A stretch of 64,000 bases of DNA from RGIG4576 sp964536025 (GTDB lineage Bacteria; Bacteroidota; Bacteroidia; Bacteroidales; Muribaculaceae): assembly GCA_964536025.1 (NCBI GenBank), contig CAZHXA010000002.1, positions 62,001 to 126,000 on the forward strand. Reading direction: 5' to 3'. The position numbers and the translations under genes were made by a program. Under the pieces are notes generated by a model that saw only the letters and a list, made by a program, of their open reading frames with translations, was not told the DNA's origin and made no database searches. Below, piece after piece: positions 43,334 to 52,536 of this stretch; positions within the stretch are counted from its first letter, which is position 1; the number at the start of each line of letters is the position of its first letter.

Positions 43334-44107
43334 TTATATCTTAGTAAGAAAATTTTGCAACTCGTTTATAGATTCGAAATGAGTTTGGTCGGCTATGCAA
43401 GGTGCTATTGTTGCGTAGTTGCGTTCCAATAGCCATACGTCATTCATTTCGTTGTCGGGCTCAGTAGGAGAATAAGTTCCTATTGTGCGATAATAGGGAA
43501 GACCTTTTTCGTCGATATGCTTTTCATATTCGTGAATCCAACGACCTCTTGCGTTTACTGCGGCTTTAAGACCTAAAATTTTGTCGCAACAAGGAATGTT
43601 TACGTTAAAGCACACTTCGCGAGCAAATTTATGATTCATCAGTATGTCAAGGCTTTGTCTTATAATAGGCTCGCATGAAGTTAAATCCTGACTTTGGTCG
43701 TGTGAACCGAAAGAAAAACCCATGCTTGGAATTCCATAAAAACTGCCTTCAAGTACAACTCCCATTGTACCCGAATAAATTACGCAATTGCCTGAGTTAT
43801 AACCATGGTTTATGCCTGAAAGTATGTAATCGGGCATGCGTGGTATAAGTTCGTTAAGTGCCAATTTTGTACAATCTACAGGAGTTCCGTTTACGGCATA
43901 AATGGTAAGCCTCTCTTCTTGTGTAATAAGTCTAGCTCTGAGTGGAATATCCATTGTGATAGCCGATGATTTCCCCGATTGAGGAGTTTCGGGTGCTGTT
44001 ACAAACACATCGCCATAGGTGCGTGCTATTTCTATAAGGTAATTTATTCCCGGTGCTTGATAGCAATCATCATTGCTGATGAATATTAAAGGTCGTTTAG
44101 TCATCAT
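43334..44107 (-). CDS. surE: 5'/3'-nucleotidase SurE
   Basis: SurE is a metal-dependent nucleoside monophosphate phosphatase. The 257-residue protein has PLIFISNDDCYQAPGI with the metal Asp pair, PETPQSGKSSAITM with the conserved Ser, and YILSGINHGYNSGNCVIYSG with the Asn ligand. The residue after the Asp pair, normally Gly, is Cys. I place the start at one of two adjacent ATG codons (44107 or 44104); an upstream TTG frame would overlap the previous gene. It follows the glycosyltransferase gene closely. Confidence 0.88.
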   Translation of the reverse strand: MMTKRPLIFISNDDCYQAPGINYLIEIARTYGDVFVTAPETPQSGKSSAITMDIPLRARLITQEERLTIYAVNGTPVDCTKLALNELIPRMPDYILSGINHGYNSGNCVIYSGTMGVVLEGSFYGIPSMGFSFGSHDQSQDLTSCEPIIRQSLDILMNHKFAREVCFNVNIPCCDKILGLKAAVNARGRWIHEYEKHIDEKGLPYYRTIGTYSPTEPDNEMNDVWLLERNYATIAPCIADQTHFESINELQNFLTKI

Positions 44108-44118
44108 AATTGTTGGTG

Positions 44119-45120
44119 TCAATATTTCTTTCTGCCTCGCAGATAGTAATCGATTATTATATTACATTCACTGCCTGGGAGTGAACCTAAAAGATTCTTT
44201 TTGGGAAATTCAGTGTATTCTTTTCTCATTTTTTTGAAGTCGGCATGAGCCTTCAATATGGCTTTGGCGTTTTTATAGTCACATTTTACTGCAAACATAA
44301 AGAATGCCAATGTATCATATAATCGGCGTATGAAAAGAAGTTTTTTCCCTTCTTTTTGTGGCAGATTTTTGTGCAGAAGTAGTAAGTTGTTGCGAAAATT
44401 CAAGTATGTCTTGCGTGGATTGGATGCAGGTAAACTGCCACCGCCAAGATGATAGACCGCACTATCGGTTACAGCTTTTATTTTGTAACCTGCAAGATGG
44501 ATACGCCAACACAAGTCAATTTCTTCCATGTGAGCGAAAAATTTTGCATCAAGTCCACCTACTGAAAGGTATATGTCGGTGCGTACAAACAATGCGGCTC
44601 CTGTTGCCCACATAATATCTATGGGCTTAGTGTTGTATTGACCTTTATCTTCTTCAACGGTGGAAAAAATACGACCTCTGCAATAAGGATACCCTAATTT
44701 GTCAATAAAACCACCTGCAGCACCTGCATATTCAAATTCGGTTACATTTTTGTAGGATAGAATTTTGGGCTGACAAGCAGCAACATCGGGATTCTTTTCA
44801 CAAAATTCGTATAATGGTTCAAGCCATTGGCTTGGCGTTTTTACATCACTGTTTAAAAGTACGGTGTATTTATAACTTTTACAAGCCTCAATGGCACGAT
44901 TATAGCCTTCGGCAAAACCATAATTTTTATCAAATTTTATGGTTTTTACAGTGGCAAACTCATTTTTTAGTAATTCTAATGAATTGTCGGTGCTTCCATT
45001 ATCGGCAACGATCACGTCGGCAATTTCGGAATTGGTATTTTTGCATACACTTGGGAGAAACTCTTTTAAAAGTTTAGCTCCATTCCAATTAAGTATGATT
45101 ACAGCGACAGACTTATTCAT
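44119..45120 (-). CDS. Family 2 glycosyltransferase
   Basis: The 333-residue GT-A enzyme begins VAVIILNWNGAKLLKEFLP, has VADNGSTDNSLELL, VLLNSDVKTPSQW (the DxD-like donor site) and FAHMEEIDLCWRIHLAGY. It looks like a rhamnosyl- or related sugar transferase for surface polysaccharide. The ATG at 45120 overlaps the end of the acyltransferase gene by 8 bases, which argues for coupled translation. Acceptor and sugar are unknown. Confidence 0.88.
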   Translation of the reverse strand: MNKSVAVIILNWNGAKLLKEFLPSVCKNTNSEIADVIVADNGSTDNSLELLKNEFATVKTIKFDKNYGFAEGYNRAIEACKSYKYTVLLNSDVKTPSQWLEPLYEFCEKNPDVAACQPKILSYKNVTEFEYAGAAGGFIDKLGYPYCRGRIFSTVEEDKGQYNTKPIDIMWATGAALFVRTDIYLSVGGLDAKFFAHMEEIDLCWRIHLAGYKIKAVTDSAVYHLGGGSLPASNPRKTYLNFRNNLLLLHKNLPQKEGKKLLFIRRLYDTLAFFMFAVKCDYKNAKAILKAHADFKKMRKEYTEFPKKNLLGSLPGSECNIIIDYYLRGRKKY

Positions 45121-46042
45121 TTTCAATGATATTTTTGGGTGTTACCGGTCGTTTCCAGCGTTTATGTGTCCATAACCACATTGCCGGTTGTTCCAATATG
45201 GCTTTTTCAAGCAATTTTGCATAAGTATTGGTTATTTCATATTGTGCAGTAGCCTTAGGAGTGCGAGTAATTTCCCTTACTGTACATTCATAATATCCGC
45301 GTTTGACTTTATGCACATCAAAGAACAACACGTCCATATCCATTTTTATTGCCAATACTTCGGCTCCAGTTATAAATGCTGTATAATGGTTTAGGAATGT
45401 GATAACATCGTCTTGGTCGTTAGGATGAGGATGCTGGTCGGCTATAAATCCGGTTATAGATACTTTCCCATTACTTTTTGCTTCCAATAGGTCTCTTACA
45501 ACTCGTCTCATCGTATAAGAGTGGGAATTGAACCGTCCTCGCAAGTTTAGAAAAAACTCGTCAAACCATTTGTTTTGCAGAGGGTGATAAACTTGTCCGA
45601 ATTGAATTACATCGGTTCCGTATTTTGACCATAATGTAATGGAAGACAATAACTCCCAATTACAGTAATGTGCTGCATACATTATAGCCGAGCGTCCTTC
45701 GGCTATTCCTTTGTCAAGCACTTCTATGTCTTTAAACACGATGCGACGTCGCATTTCTTCGTCGGAAACATGAAGCAACTTGATTGTTTCCACAAAAGTA
45801 TCGGCAAAATGGCGATAAAAATCGCGAATAATTTTTTTACGTTCCTTTTCGCTTTTATTAGGGAAACATTCTTTTATATTTTGTTCTACGACTTTTCCGC
45901 GATAGCGAAAAATGTAATATACAAGGAAAAAAATTACGTCGGATATGCGGTATAATATGCCGAAAGGTAGGTATGCAATTCCGTGTAAAATTGCCGACAG
46001 TGGACCGTAAATAAATTTATTATAGTTCTTTTTTTGTGTCAT
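45113..46042 (-). CDS. Lipid A biosynthesis acyltransferase (LpxL/HtrB-like)
   Basis: The 309-residue inner-membrane enzyme has an N-terminal helix and the lysophospholipid-acyltransferase fold with the HX4E catalytic motif HYCNWE (near residue 125) and GFIADQHPHPNDQ, the second conserved region. It should add a secondary acyl chain to Kdo-lipid A. It lies 14 bases downstream of mtaB and overlaps the glycosyltransferase gene, forming mtaB-lpxL-GT2-surE. Confidence 0.87.
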   Translation of the reverse strand: MTQKKNYNKFIYGPLSAILHGIAYLPFGILYRISDVIFFLVYYIFRYRGKVVEQNIKECFPNKSEKERKKIIRDFYRHFADTFVETIKLLHVSDEEMRRRIVFKDIEVLDKGIAEGRSAIMYAAHYCNWELLSSITLWSKYGTDVIQFGQVYHPLQNKWFDEFFLNLRGRFNSHSYTMRRVVRDLLEAKSNGKVSITGFIADQHPHPNDQDDVITFLNHYTAFITGAEVLAIKMDMDVLFFDVHKVKRGYYECTVREITRTPKATAQYEITNTYAKLLEKAILEQPAMWLWTHKRWKRPVTPKNIIENE

Positions 46043-46056
46043 TTTGGTTGTTATTA

Positions 46057-47388
46057 TTAAATTTCATCGGGACCGGACACTATTTCTCCGTTTACTGAAC
46101 AATCATCGTTCATTTCGGTAAGTTTTACCAATGCTAATTTATTTATATATTCAGGCTTGTAGGGTGTTAATACCTTGATGTAATTGTCGGTAAATCCGTG
46201 CATAGGCTGTCCCTTTCGAGGCTGTTCAAATAAAACAGGGCGTACCGAACCTATAAATTGACCTGTGAATTCTTTTAATTTGTGTTCCGATATGTTTATC
46301 ATTACTCCTGCACGCACGCTCTTGGTGTGTTGATCTACAATACCGTCAATCTTCAAAGCAAGAGTACCCGGACGTTCCGAATAAGGGAAAACGTGGAGTC
46401 GGGTAATAGGAAGATTTGATACAAAATCTCTTGAAACGTGGAACAATTCTTCGCTTTCGCCTCTCGCACCCACGATTAAATCCACGCCTATGAAAGCATC
46501 AGGGATAAGCTCTTTGATTTTGCGTACTTTATCGGCAAAAAGGGCAGAATCGTAGTGTCGTCGCATAAGTTTAAGTATAGGGTCACTTCCCGACTGTAAT
46601 GGAATGTGAAAATGTGGCATGAATGAGCGTGATTGTGCGACAAATTCAATTATTTCATCTGTGAGCAAATCGGGTTCTAATGATGAAATGCGATAACGAC
46701 TTATTCCTTGAATATTGTCCAATTCTTTGAATAAATCTATGATTTTTTCTCCGGTATTTTTCCCGAAATCGCCTATGTTTACTCCTGTTATAACTATTTC
46801 ACGTCCACCTTCGGCTACAACTTCGCGAGCTTGTGCAACAAGACTTTCTATTGTTCCGCTTCTACTGCGACCGCGTGCTTTAGGAATAGTACAATAACTG
46901 CAATAATAGTCGCAACCATCTTGCACTTTTAAAAAGTATCTTGTACGGTCACCGCGAGAACAAGATGGGCTGAATTTTCTTATGTCTTTAGTGGGGGTAA
47001 TATCTATTTCCGGTTGGTGACATGCAAGCCATTTATCGATGTATTTATCCACATCAATTTTTTGCTCACTTCCTAAAACAATGTCCACACCATCCATTTG
47101 TGCTATTTCATTACCTTTTAGTTGTGCATAACATCCGGTTACAATCATCAGTGCGTCAGGATATTTTTTCACAAGTCGGCGTATCAATTGTCGGCACTTT
47201 TTGTCGGCTTCTTCGGTTACGCTGCAAGTATTTACAACACAGATATCAGGCGTTTCTCCTATGTGAGCACGTTTTATGCCTTTGTCTGCCAATATCTTAC
47301 CTATTGTAGATGTTTCAGCAAAATTAAGTTTGCAACCTAATGTGTGAAATTGTGCAGTATGGTTATTGAATGTGGATTTATCTGTCAT
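46057..47388 (-). CDS. mtaB: tRNA t6A37 methylthiotransferase MtaB
   Basis: The 443-residue radical-SAM enzyme converts t6A37 to ms2t6A37. The N-terminal UPF0004 domain has TLGCKLNFAETS and NTCSVTEEADKKC; the SAM-cluster motif is CDYYCSYCTIPKARGRSRS; the C-terminal TRAM domain follows. It would use the t6A made by tsaE (762-1199) and partners. The promoter TAACTTTG (47431-47438) is just upstream. Confidence 0.94.
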   Translation of the reverse strand: MTDKSTFNNHTAQFHTLGCKLNFAETSTIGKILADKGIKRAHIGETPDICVVNTCSVTEEADKKCRQLIRRLVKKYPDALMIVTGCYAQLKGNEIAQMDGVDIVLGSEQKIDVDKYIDKWLACHQPEIDITPTKDIRKFSPSCSRGDRTRYFLKVQDGCDYYCSYCTIPKARGRSRSGTIESLVAQAREVVAEGGREIVITGVNIGDFGKNTGEKIIDLFKELDNIQGISRYRISSLEPDLLTDEIIEFVAQSRSFMPHFHIPLQSGSDPILKLMRRHYDSALFADKVRKIKELIPDAFIGVDLIVGARGESEELFHVSRDFVSNLPITRLHVFPYSERPGTLALKIDGIVDQHTKSVRAGVMINISEHKLKEFTGQFIGSVRPVLFEQPRKGQPMHGFTDNYIKVLTPYKPEYINKLALVKLTEMNDDCSVNGEIVSGPDEI

Positions 47389-47430
47389 ACGATTGAAATT
47401 CTGCTTTAATATTTAAAAGTGAAGCATGTG

Positions 47431-47438
47431 CAAAGTTA
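47431..47438 (-). promoter_or_regulatory. Promoter -7 box of the mtaB operon
   Basis: Minus-strand TAACTTTG followed by CAC lies about 43 bases before the mtaB ATG; no TTG is seen at -33. Confidence 0.5.
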
Positions 47439-47521
47439 CCGATTTTCCCTCATATTTGAGAATGTTTTGACCATAAACTATGCTTTTTGCTCAAAAAAAG
47501 CGAAAATGTGCCGTTTTTTCT

Positions 47522-47551
47522 TTGTGACGGAATTTATTGTTAGTATCTTTG
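47522..47551 (+). promoter_or_regulatory. Promoter of the acyl-CoA ligase gene
   Basis: TTG (47522-47524), 19 bases, TATCTTTG (47544-47551). Confidence 0.75.
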
Positions 47552-47596
47552 CACCATCTATTTTGAACAAGTAGGTGTTCATTAAGAGAAGATATT

Positions 47597-49258
47597 ATGG
47601 TAGAAGAAAACATTATAAAGGTTTACGAAAATAGTTTTAAGGAAAATTGGAATTTGCCTGCATTGACCGATTATACCGAGAAGAGAACTATAACCTATGG
47701 CGATTTTGCCGAAAAAATAGCCATGTTGCATGAGTTTTATCGTCGTAGTAACATAAAACGAGGTGATAAAATAGCTTTGATTGGAAAAAATACAAGCGAT
47801 TGGATTTTAGTCTTCATGGGTACCATTACTTATGGTGCTGTAATTGTTCCTATCCTTCAAGAATTTAATCCTAATGATGTTCAGCATATAGTAAATCATT
47901 CAGGTTCGGTGATGATGTTCTGTACTCATGTCATTTGGGAAAATCTTGATGCTTCAGCTTTACGCAATGTTCGTGCAGTCATAGCTCTCGAAGACAAAGC
48001 CTTGTTGGCTCAACGTACAGGCGAAACCATAGGAAATGAATTGACAAATATTCAAAAGAACTTCTATGCTAAATATAAATCGGGATTTAAACGTAGTGAT
48101 GTAAAATTTAGCGACGTCAGCAATCGTGAATTGATGGTGCTTAATTACACTTCGGGAACAACCGGTTTCAGTAAAGGCGTTATGATTACCGGTAATAACA
48201 TTGCCGGTAATGTTATTTTCGGTATTCAGCAAAATTTGCACTATAAAGGTTCTCGTTGTTTGTCTTTCTTACCACTTGCTCATGCTTACGGATGTGCATT
48301 TGACCTTTTAACACCTCTTGCCATAGGTACACATATCACTTTATTAGGTAAAATACCTTCTCCAAAGATAATTCTTAAAGCAATGGCAGAAGTAAAGCCA
48401 AACTTGATTATAAGTGTGCCTTTGATTCTTGAAAAAATTTATCGTAAACAAATCGTGCCTATGATAAGCAAAGGCATGATGCGTTGGGCTTTGGCTATTC
48501 CATTGCTTGACCGTACTATATACGGAAAAATTCGTCAAAAGTTGGTCGATGCATTTGGTGGCTGTTTTGAAGAGATAATAATAGGAGGTGCTCCTTTAAA
48601 TAAAGAAGTTGAGGAGTTTCTATATAAAATAAAGTTCCCTTTCACTGTGGGATATGGAATGACCGAGTGTGCTCCACTTGTGAGCTATACTCATTGGAAA
48701 GAATTTAAGTTACATTCCTCAGGGAAAGTTCTCCCCGGTATTATGCAAGCTAAAATCCTTTCTTCTGACCCCGAAAACATTCCGGGAGAAATATATGTTC
48801 GCGGAGAAAATGTGATGATGGGATATTATAACAACACCGAAGCTACCGATCGTGTGCTTTATGATGATGGTTGGTTGAATACCGGTGATATGGGAACTAT
48901 GGATAAAGACGGAACTATATACATAAAAGGACGTTCTAAGACTATGATTCTTACTGCAAGCGGGCAAAATGTGTATCCCGAAGAAATAGAATCGAAGTTA
49001 AATAACATGCCTTATGTAATGGAAAGTCTTATCGTTGAGCGTGATGGGAAAATAGTGGGTCTTGTTTATCCGGATTATGAAAAAATGGATGCCGATGGCA
49101 TGACACGCGATAAATTGCCTGAAGTTATGGACGTAGTGCGTAAAGATTTAAATAAATTGCTTGCTCCTTATGAACAGGTAACTAAAATTCAGTTGTTTGC
49201 AAATGAATTTGAAAAAACTCCGAAACGCAGTATAAAACGCTTTTTATACACAAACTAA
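47597..49258 (+). CDS. AMP-forming long-chain fatty acid--CoA ligase-like enzyme
   Basis: The 553-residue adenylate-forming enzyme has the P-loop LNYTSGTTGFSKGVM, VGYGMTECAPLVSY, GWLNTGDMGTMD and the hinge KGRSKTMILTASGQNVYPEE with the late catalytic Lys near the C-terminus (TPKRSIKRFLY). The overall type is long-chain acyl-CoA synthetase, probably for recycling or scavenging fatty acids. It has its own promoter and terminator. Confidence 0.9.
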   Translation: MVEENIIKVYENSFKENWNLPALTDYTEKRTITYGDFAEKIAMLHEFYRRSNIKRGDKIALIGKNTSDWILVFMGTITYGAVIVPILQEFNPNDVQHIVNHSGSVMMFCTHVIWENLDASALRNVRAVIALEDKALLAQRTGETIGNELTNIQKNFYAKYKSGFKRSDVKFSDVSNRELMVLNYTSGTTGFSKGVMITGNNIAGNVIFGIQQNLHYKGSRCLSFLPLAHAYGCAFDLLTPLAIGTHITLLGKIPSPKIILKAMAEVKPNLIISVPLILEKIYRKQIVPMISKGMMRWALAIPLLDRTIYGKIRQKLVDAFGGCFEEIIIGGAPLNKEVEEFLYKIKFPFTVGYGMTECAPLVSYTHWKEFKLHSSGKVLPGIMQAKILSSDPENIPGEIYVRGENVMMGYYNNTEATDRVLYDDGWLNTGDMGTMDKDGTIYIKGRSKTMILTASGQNVYPEEIESKLNNMPYVMESLIVERDGKIVGLVYPDYEKMDADGMTRDKLPEVMDVVRKDLNKLLAPYEQVTKIQLFANEFEKTPKRSIKRFLYTN

Positions 49259-49287
49259 TATACATAAATATAATATATTTTTTTCTG

Positions 49288-49322
49288 GATGATTGGCGAC
49301 GAGAGTCGCCAATCATCTTTTT
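49288..49322 (+). terminator. Terminator of the acyl-CoA ligase gene
   Basis: A perfect 13-bp GC-rich stem (49288-49300 with 49305-49317), GAGA loop and a T run. Confidence 0.93.
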
Positions 49323-49790
49323 TATAGTTTTGCATTAGTCTTTTGCAATTAGACACAGTAGATAATTACCGTGTATTAAAGATACAAACAGGTGGAATTT
49401 TCTTATAAGCAACTCCTATTAGGTTTTAGCTTTCTTCATTCCGCTTCTTACGCCTTCGGCATTAATTCATTTGCTATGACTTTAGAATTTCGATTCTCGC
49501 GGATTATGCCGGAGGCATAACGTGACCTATTAACCGCTCGTGAGAAAGACCGCCAAGGATTTCGACACGTGCGGACACTCTCTGCCCGCCACTCAGCAGT
49601 TTCTGAAGGAAACCATTTCGGTCGTTCAATACGGATGTGCAATACCTTCGGCAGTGTTTTGTTATTCCAAAACACTATCCTCACTAAATATATACTGTGC
49701 CCTATATTTATGCTTAAACACAGGTCTATTACTATGCCCACCGTAAAAATCCGCTGACCCCCAATTACTCCCCTGATAAAGGAATATCGA
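49323..49790. other. Gene-free island, GC-richer than other intergenic DNA, with repeated hairpin phrases
   Basis: No gene with convincing start, RBS and codon use lies here. From about 49440 to 49780 the base composition is visibly richer in G and C than the surrounding spacers. Three related phrases recur: ACGCCTTCGGCATTAA (49450s), TTATGCCGGAGGCATAA (49505-49521, a hairpin) and ATACCTTCGGCAGTG (49641-49655). Two different minus-strand frames are open across 49505-49620. Candidates are a fragment of a mobile or repeated element, a structured RNA, or gene debris downstream of tRNA-Arg. Confidence 0.45.
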
Positions 49791-49796
49791 ACAAAA

Positions 49797-49831
49797 AAAT
49801 AAAGAACTATTCAATGAATAGTTCTTTATTT
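49797..49831 (-). terminator. Terminator of tRNA-Arg(ACG)
   Basis: A perfect 17-bp palindromic stem (49797-49813 with 49815-49831, one-base centre) with a T run on the minus strand. Confidence 0.92.
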
Positions 49832-49834
49832 GTG

Positions 49835-49908
49835 TGATTCGCACAGGATTCAAACCTGTAACCTTCTGATCCGTAGTCAGATGCTCTATTCAGTTGAGCT
49901 AGCGAACC
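49835..49908 (-). tRNA. tRNA-Arg (anticodon ACG)
   Basis: The 74-base cloverleaf has acceptor GGTTCGC/GCGAATC, discriminator A, anticodon loop CTACGGA (ACG, read as ICG after deamination) and T-arm CAGGTTTGAATCCTG. Confidence 0.96.
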
Positions 49909-49928
49909 ATTTTTCTCGTTTGCGAGTG

Positions 49929-49958
49929 CAAAGTTAGATAATATTTTTTTGAAATCAA
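49929..49958 (-). promoter_or_regulatory. Promoter of tRNA-Arg(ACG)
   Basis: Minus-strand TTG (49956-49958), 19 bases, TAACTTTG (49929-49936), then CACTCGC. Confidence 0.8.
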
Positions 49959-49977
49959 AAAATATTTGAAGTTTTTT

Positions 49978-50583
49978 TTAAGAATCTCTCAAATTTTCGT
50001 TGATTTTTTCGATATAATCAAGTATCTCATCACGTCCTCGTTTGTCTTCGCTTGAAGTTAAGAAGTAGGGTGGAAGTTCTTCCCAACTTTGTTTCAACGT
50101 GTTTAAATATTTTTTTACGTTTTTAGGTCCGGCTTCTTTTCCCATTTTGTCCATTTTAGTGAATACGATGCTGAAAGGAACACCATTTTCACCCAACCAT
50201 TCCATAAATTCCAAATCTATCTTTTGCGGGTCATGTCGAGAATCAACAAGCACAAATAGATTGGTCATTTGCATGCGATGCAAGATATAATTTTCAATTA
50301 TTTTTTTGAATTTATCTCTGCTTTCTTTGCTTCGTTTTGCATATCCATAACCGGGCAAGTCTACAATATACCATTCTTTATTTATTAAGAAATGGTTTAT
50401 GAGAAGAGTTTTTCCCGGAGTTGCAGATGTTTTAGCCAAAGAGGTGCGTTCGGTGAGCATATTTATTAGCGAAGATTTACCTACATTGGATCTGCCTATA
50501 AATGCGTATTCCGGAATGTTACCTTCCGGACATTTCTTTACATCGGAATTGCTTATGACGTATTCTGCTGTTTTTATTTTCAT
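49978..50583 (-). CDS. engB: Ribosome-biogenesis GTPase EngB/YihA
   Basis: The 201-residue TRAFAC GTPase has G1 GRSNVGKSSLINML, G2/G3 region DLPGYGYAKRS, G4 TKMDK and G5 TSSEDKRG. It is needed for 50S maturation. A TATCTTTG box on the minus strand (50610-50617) forms a divergent promoter pair with fprA. Confidence 0.95.
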   Translation of the reverse strand: MKIKTAEYVISNSDVKKCPEGNIPEYAFIGRSNVGKSSLINMLTERTSLAKTSATPGKTLLINHFLINKEWYIVDLPGYGYAKRSKESRDKFKKIIENYILHRMQMTNLFVLVDSRHDPQKIDLEFMEWLGENGVPFSIVFTKMDKMGKEAGPKNVKKYLNTLKQSWEELPPYFLTSSEDKRGRDEILDYIEKINENLRDS

Positions 50584-50663
50584 TCTTTGAAATTTTGTTT
50601 ATCTCTTGGCAAAGATACAATATTTTTGATAAGAAAGCAGGGCTAAATGTGGGATTTTATAAG

Positions 50664-50671
50664 TATCTTTG
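50664..50671 (+). promoter_or_regulatory. Promoter -7 box of fprA-recR
   Basis: TATCTTTG lies 33 bases before the fprA ATG. Confidence 0.55.
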
Positions 50672-50703
50672 TAACAAAATAATATTTGATACTTTATAAA
50701 GAT

Positions 50704-51873
50704 ATGTTTATTACTGAAGATATAAAATACATAGGGGTAGATGACTTGGATGTAGATTTGTTTGAAAGTCAGTATGTCGTGCCCAATGGAATGTCTTATA
50801 ATTCATATTTAATTCTTGACGAAAAAATAGCCGTAATGGATACGGTTGATAAGCGTAAAGCTTCGGAGTGGTGGACTAATTTGGAAAAAGAATTAAGTGG
50901 AAAAACTCCTGATTATTTGGTTGTTCAGCACATGGAACCCGACCATGCCGGAGTGATAGGAGAATTTGCAGTAAAGTATCCTAAAGCAAAGATAATTGCT
51001 ACCGATAAGGCAATAAAAATGTTGCCATTGTTCTTTGAAGAAGTTGATTTTACCGATAGAACAATAGCTGTAAAAGAAAATGATGTAATTTCGCTCGGTT
51101 CTCATAATTTGCAGTTTGTTATGGCTCCTATGGTTCATTGGCCCGAAGTGATGACAACCTACGATCAAAAAGATAAAGTGTTGTTTTCAGCCGATGGCTT
51201 TGGTAAATTCGGAGCTTTGTCGCATGAAGAGGATTGGGCATGTGAGGCTCGTCGATATTATTTCAATATATGTGGGAAATATGGAATCCAAGTGCAGAAT
51301 TTATTGAGAAAAGCCGGACATCTTGATATTGAAATAATTTGTCCGCTTCATGGTCCTATTTTAAAAGAAAATTTGGCATATTATATAGATTTATATAACA
51401 CTTGGAGCGATTATCAACCCGAAACCGAAGGCGTATTTATTGCCTATGCGTCAATCCATGGCAATACGGCTGAAGCAGCACATAAATTGGCTGAAATATT
51501 AAAGGAAAAGGGGGCAAAGAAAGTTTCGGTAGCCGATTTGAGCCGTTGTGATATGGCGGAAGCCGTTGAAGATGCTTTTAAAATGAGTAACATGGTGCTT
51601 GCTTCAGCAAGTTACGATGCAGGAATATTCCCTCCTATGAATGATTTTTTGCATCATTTAAAGGATAAAAGTTTTCAAAATCGCAGAGTGGCAATTATTG
51701 AGAATGGTTTGTGGGCTCCTGTTGCCGGTAAATTGATTCGTGTAGCAATGCAGAACATGAAAGATATAGAGGTGCTTGACCCTATGATTACTATACGCGG
51801 AAAGATGAAATCAAGTGATGTTGCATTGCTATCTAATCTTGCCGATGTTATTCTCAAAAAAGATACATATTAA
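50704..51873 (+). CDS. fprA: Flavodiiron protein (A-type flavoprotein)
   Basis: The 389-residue cytosolic enzyme reduces O2 to water and/or NO to N2O. The metallo-beta-lactamase-like domain keeps all diiron ligands: H76-x-E78-x-D80-H81 (QHMEPDHAG), then HWPEVM, FSADGFG and CPLHGPIL. The flavodoxin domain starts VFIAYASIHGNTAEAA and contains ASASYDAG. No fused rubredoxin is present, so reduction is by a separate rubredoxin or other carrier. The recR ATG follows directly after its stop. It opens a run of diiron and heme genes reaching the catalase. Confidence 0.94.
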   Translation: MFITEDIKYIGVDDLDVDLFESQYVVPNGMSYNSYLILDEKIAVMDTVDKRKASEWWTNLEKELSGKTPDYLVVQHMEPDHAGVIGEFAVKYPKAKIIATDKAIKMLPLFFEEVDFTDRTIAVKENDVISLGSHNLQFVMAPMVHWPEVMTTYDQKDKVLFSADGFGKFGALSHEEDWACEARRYYFNICGKYGIQVQNLLRKAGHLDIEIICPLHGPILKENLAYYIDLYNTWSDYQPETEGVFIAYASIHGNTAEAAHKLAEILKEKGAKKVSVADLSRCDMAEAVEDAFKMSNMVLASASYDAGIFPPMNDFLHHLKDKSFQNRRVAIIENGLWAPVAGKLIRVAMQNMKDIEVLDPMITIRGKMKSSDVALLSNLADVILKKDTY

Positions 51874-52506
51874 ATGGAACAAGAATTTGCTTCATCATTA
51901 TTGGAAAATGCGGTAAGCGAATTTGCCAAGTTGCCGGGAATAGGGCGAAAAACGGCATTACGACTTGTTTTGTATTTATTGCGTCAAAATGAAAGTGCTT
52001 CGATAAGTTTTGGAGAAGCAATAATAAAATTGCGTAAGGAAATAAAATATTGCTGTAAGTGTCATAATATATCCGAAAGTGAAGTTTGTCCCATTTGTTC
52101 CAATCCCTCACGCGATACAAGTATAATATGTGTCGTAGAGAATGTCAAAGATGTGATGAGTATAGAAAATACGCATCAACACAGGGGGCTTTATCATGTT
52201 CTTGGCGGACTCATTTCACCAATGGACGGAATAGGTCCGCAAGATGTTGAAATTGACAGTCTTGTAGAACGTGTAAAATCGGGTGAGGTTAAAGAAGTGA
52301 TATTGGCTTTGAGTGCAACAATGGAAGGTGATACTACCAATTTTTATATTTTCAGAAAACTTGCTGTTTTTCCAGAAGTGAAAATTACGATGTTGGCTCG
52401 AGGTATGTCGGTAGGAAATGACATAGAGTATACCGATGAATTAACATTGGGACGTTCTATTTTAAACAGAACGCTTTTTTCCGATTCTTTTGCAAATAAC
52501 GGTTAA
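51874..52506 (+). CDS. recR: Recombination mediator RecR
   Basis: The 210-residue RecR has an N-terminal helix-hairpin-helix (FAKLPGIGRKTALRL), a four-Cys zinc finger (CCKCHNISESEVCPIC) and a TOPRIM domain (ICVVENVKDVMSIE, YHVLGGLISPMDGIG). With RecO it loads RecA on gapped DNA. It begins at the base after the fprA stop codon, so the two are one transcript. A strong hairpin separates it from the convergent regulator gene. Confidence 0.95.
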   Translation: MEQEFASSLLENAVSEFAKLPGIGRKTALRLVLYLLRQNESASISFGEAIIKLRKEIKYCCKCHNISESEVCPICSNPSRDTSIICVVENVKDVMSIENTHQHRGLYHVLGGLISPMDGIGPQDVEIDSLVERVKSGEVKEVILALSATMEGDTTNFYIFRKLAVFPEVKITMLARGMSVGNDIEYTDELTLGRSILNRTLFSDSFANNG

Positions 52507-52536
52507 TATAAGACATATAAAATAGGTTTGTTTGAA

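Noticed and set aside
49448..49741. A 97-codon minus-strand frame in the GC-richer island as a real gene
   Set aside because: It begins with GTG without a ribosome-binding context, an overlapping frame is equally open, and no domain is recognisable; kept only as an island finding.
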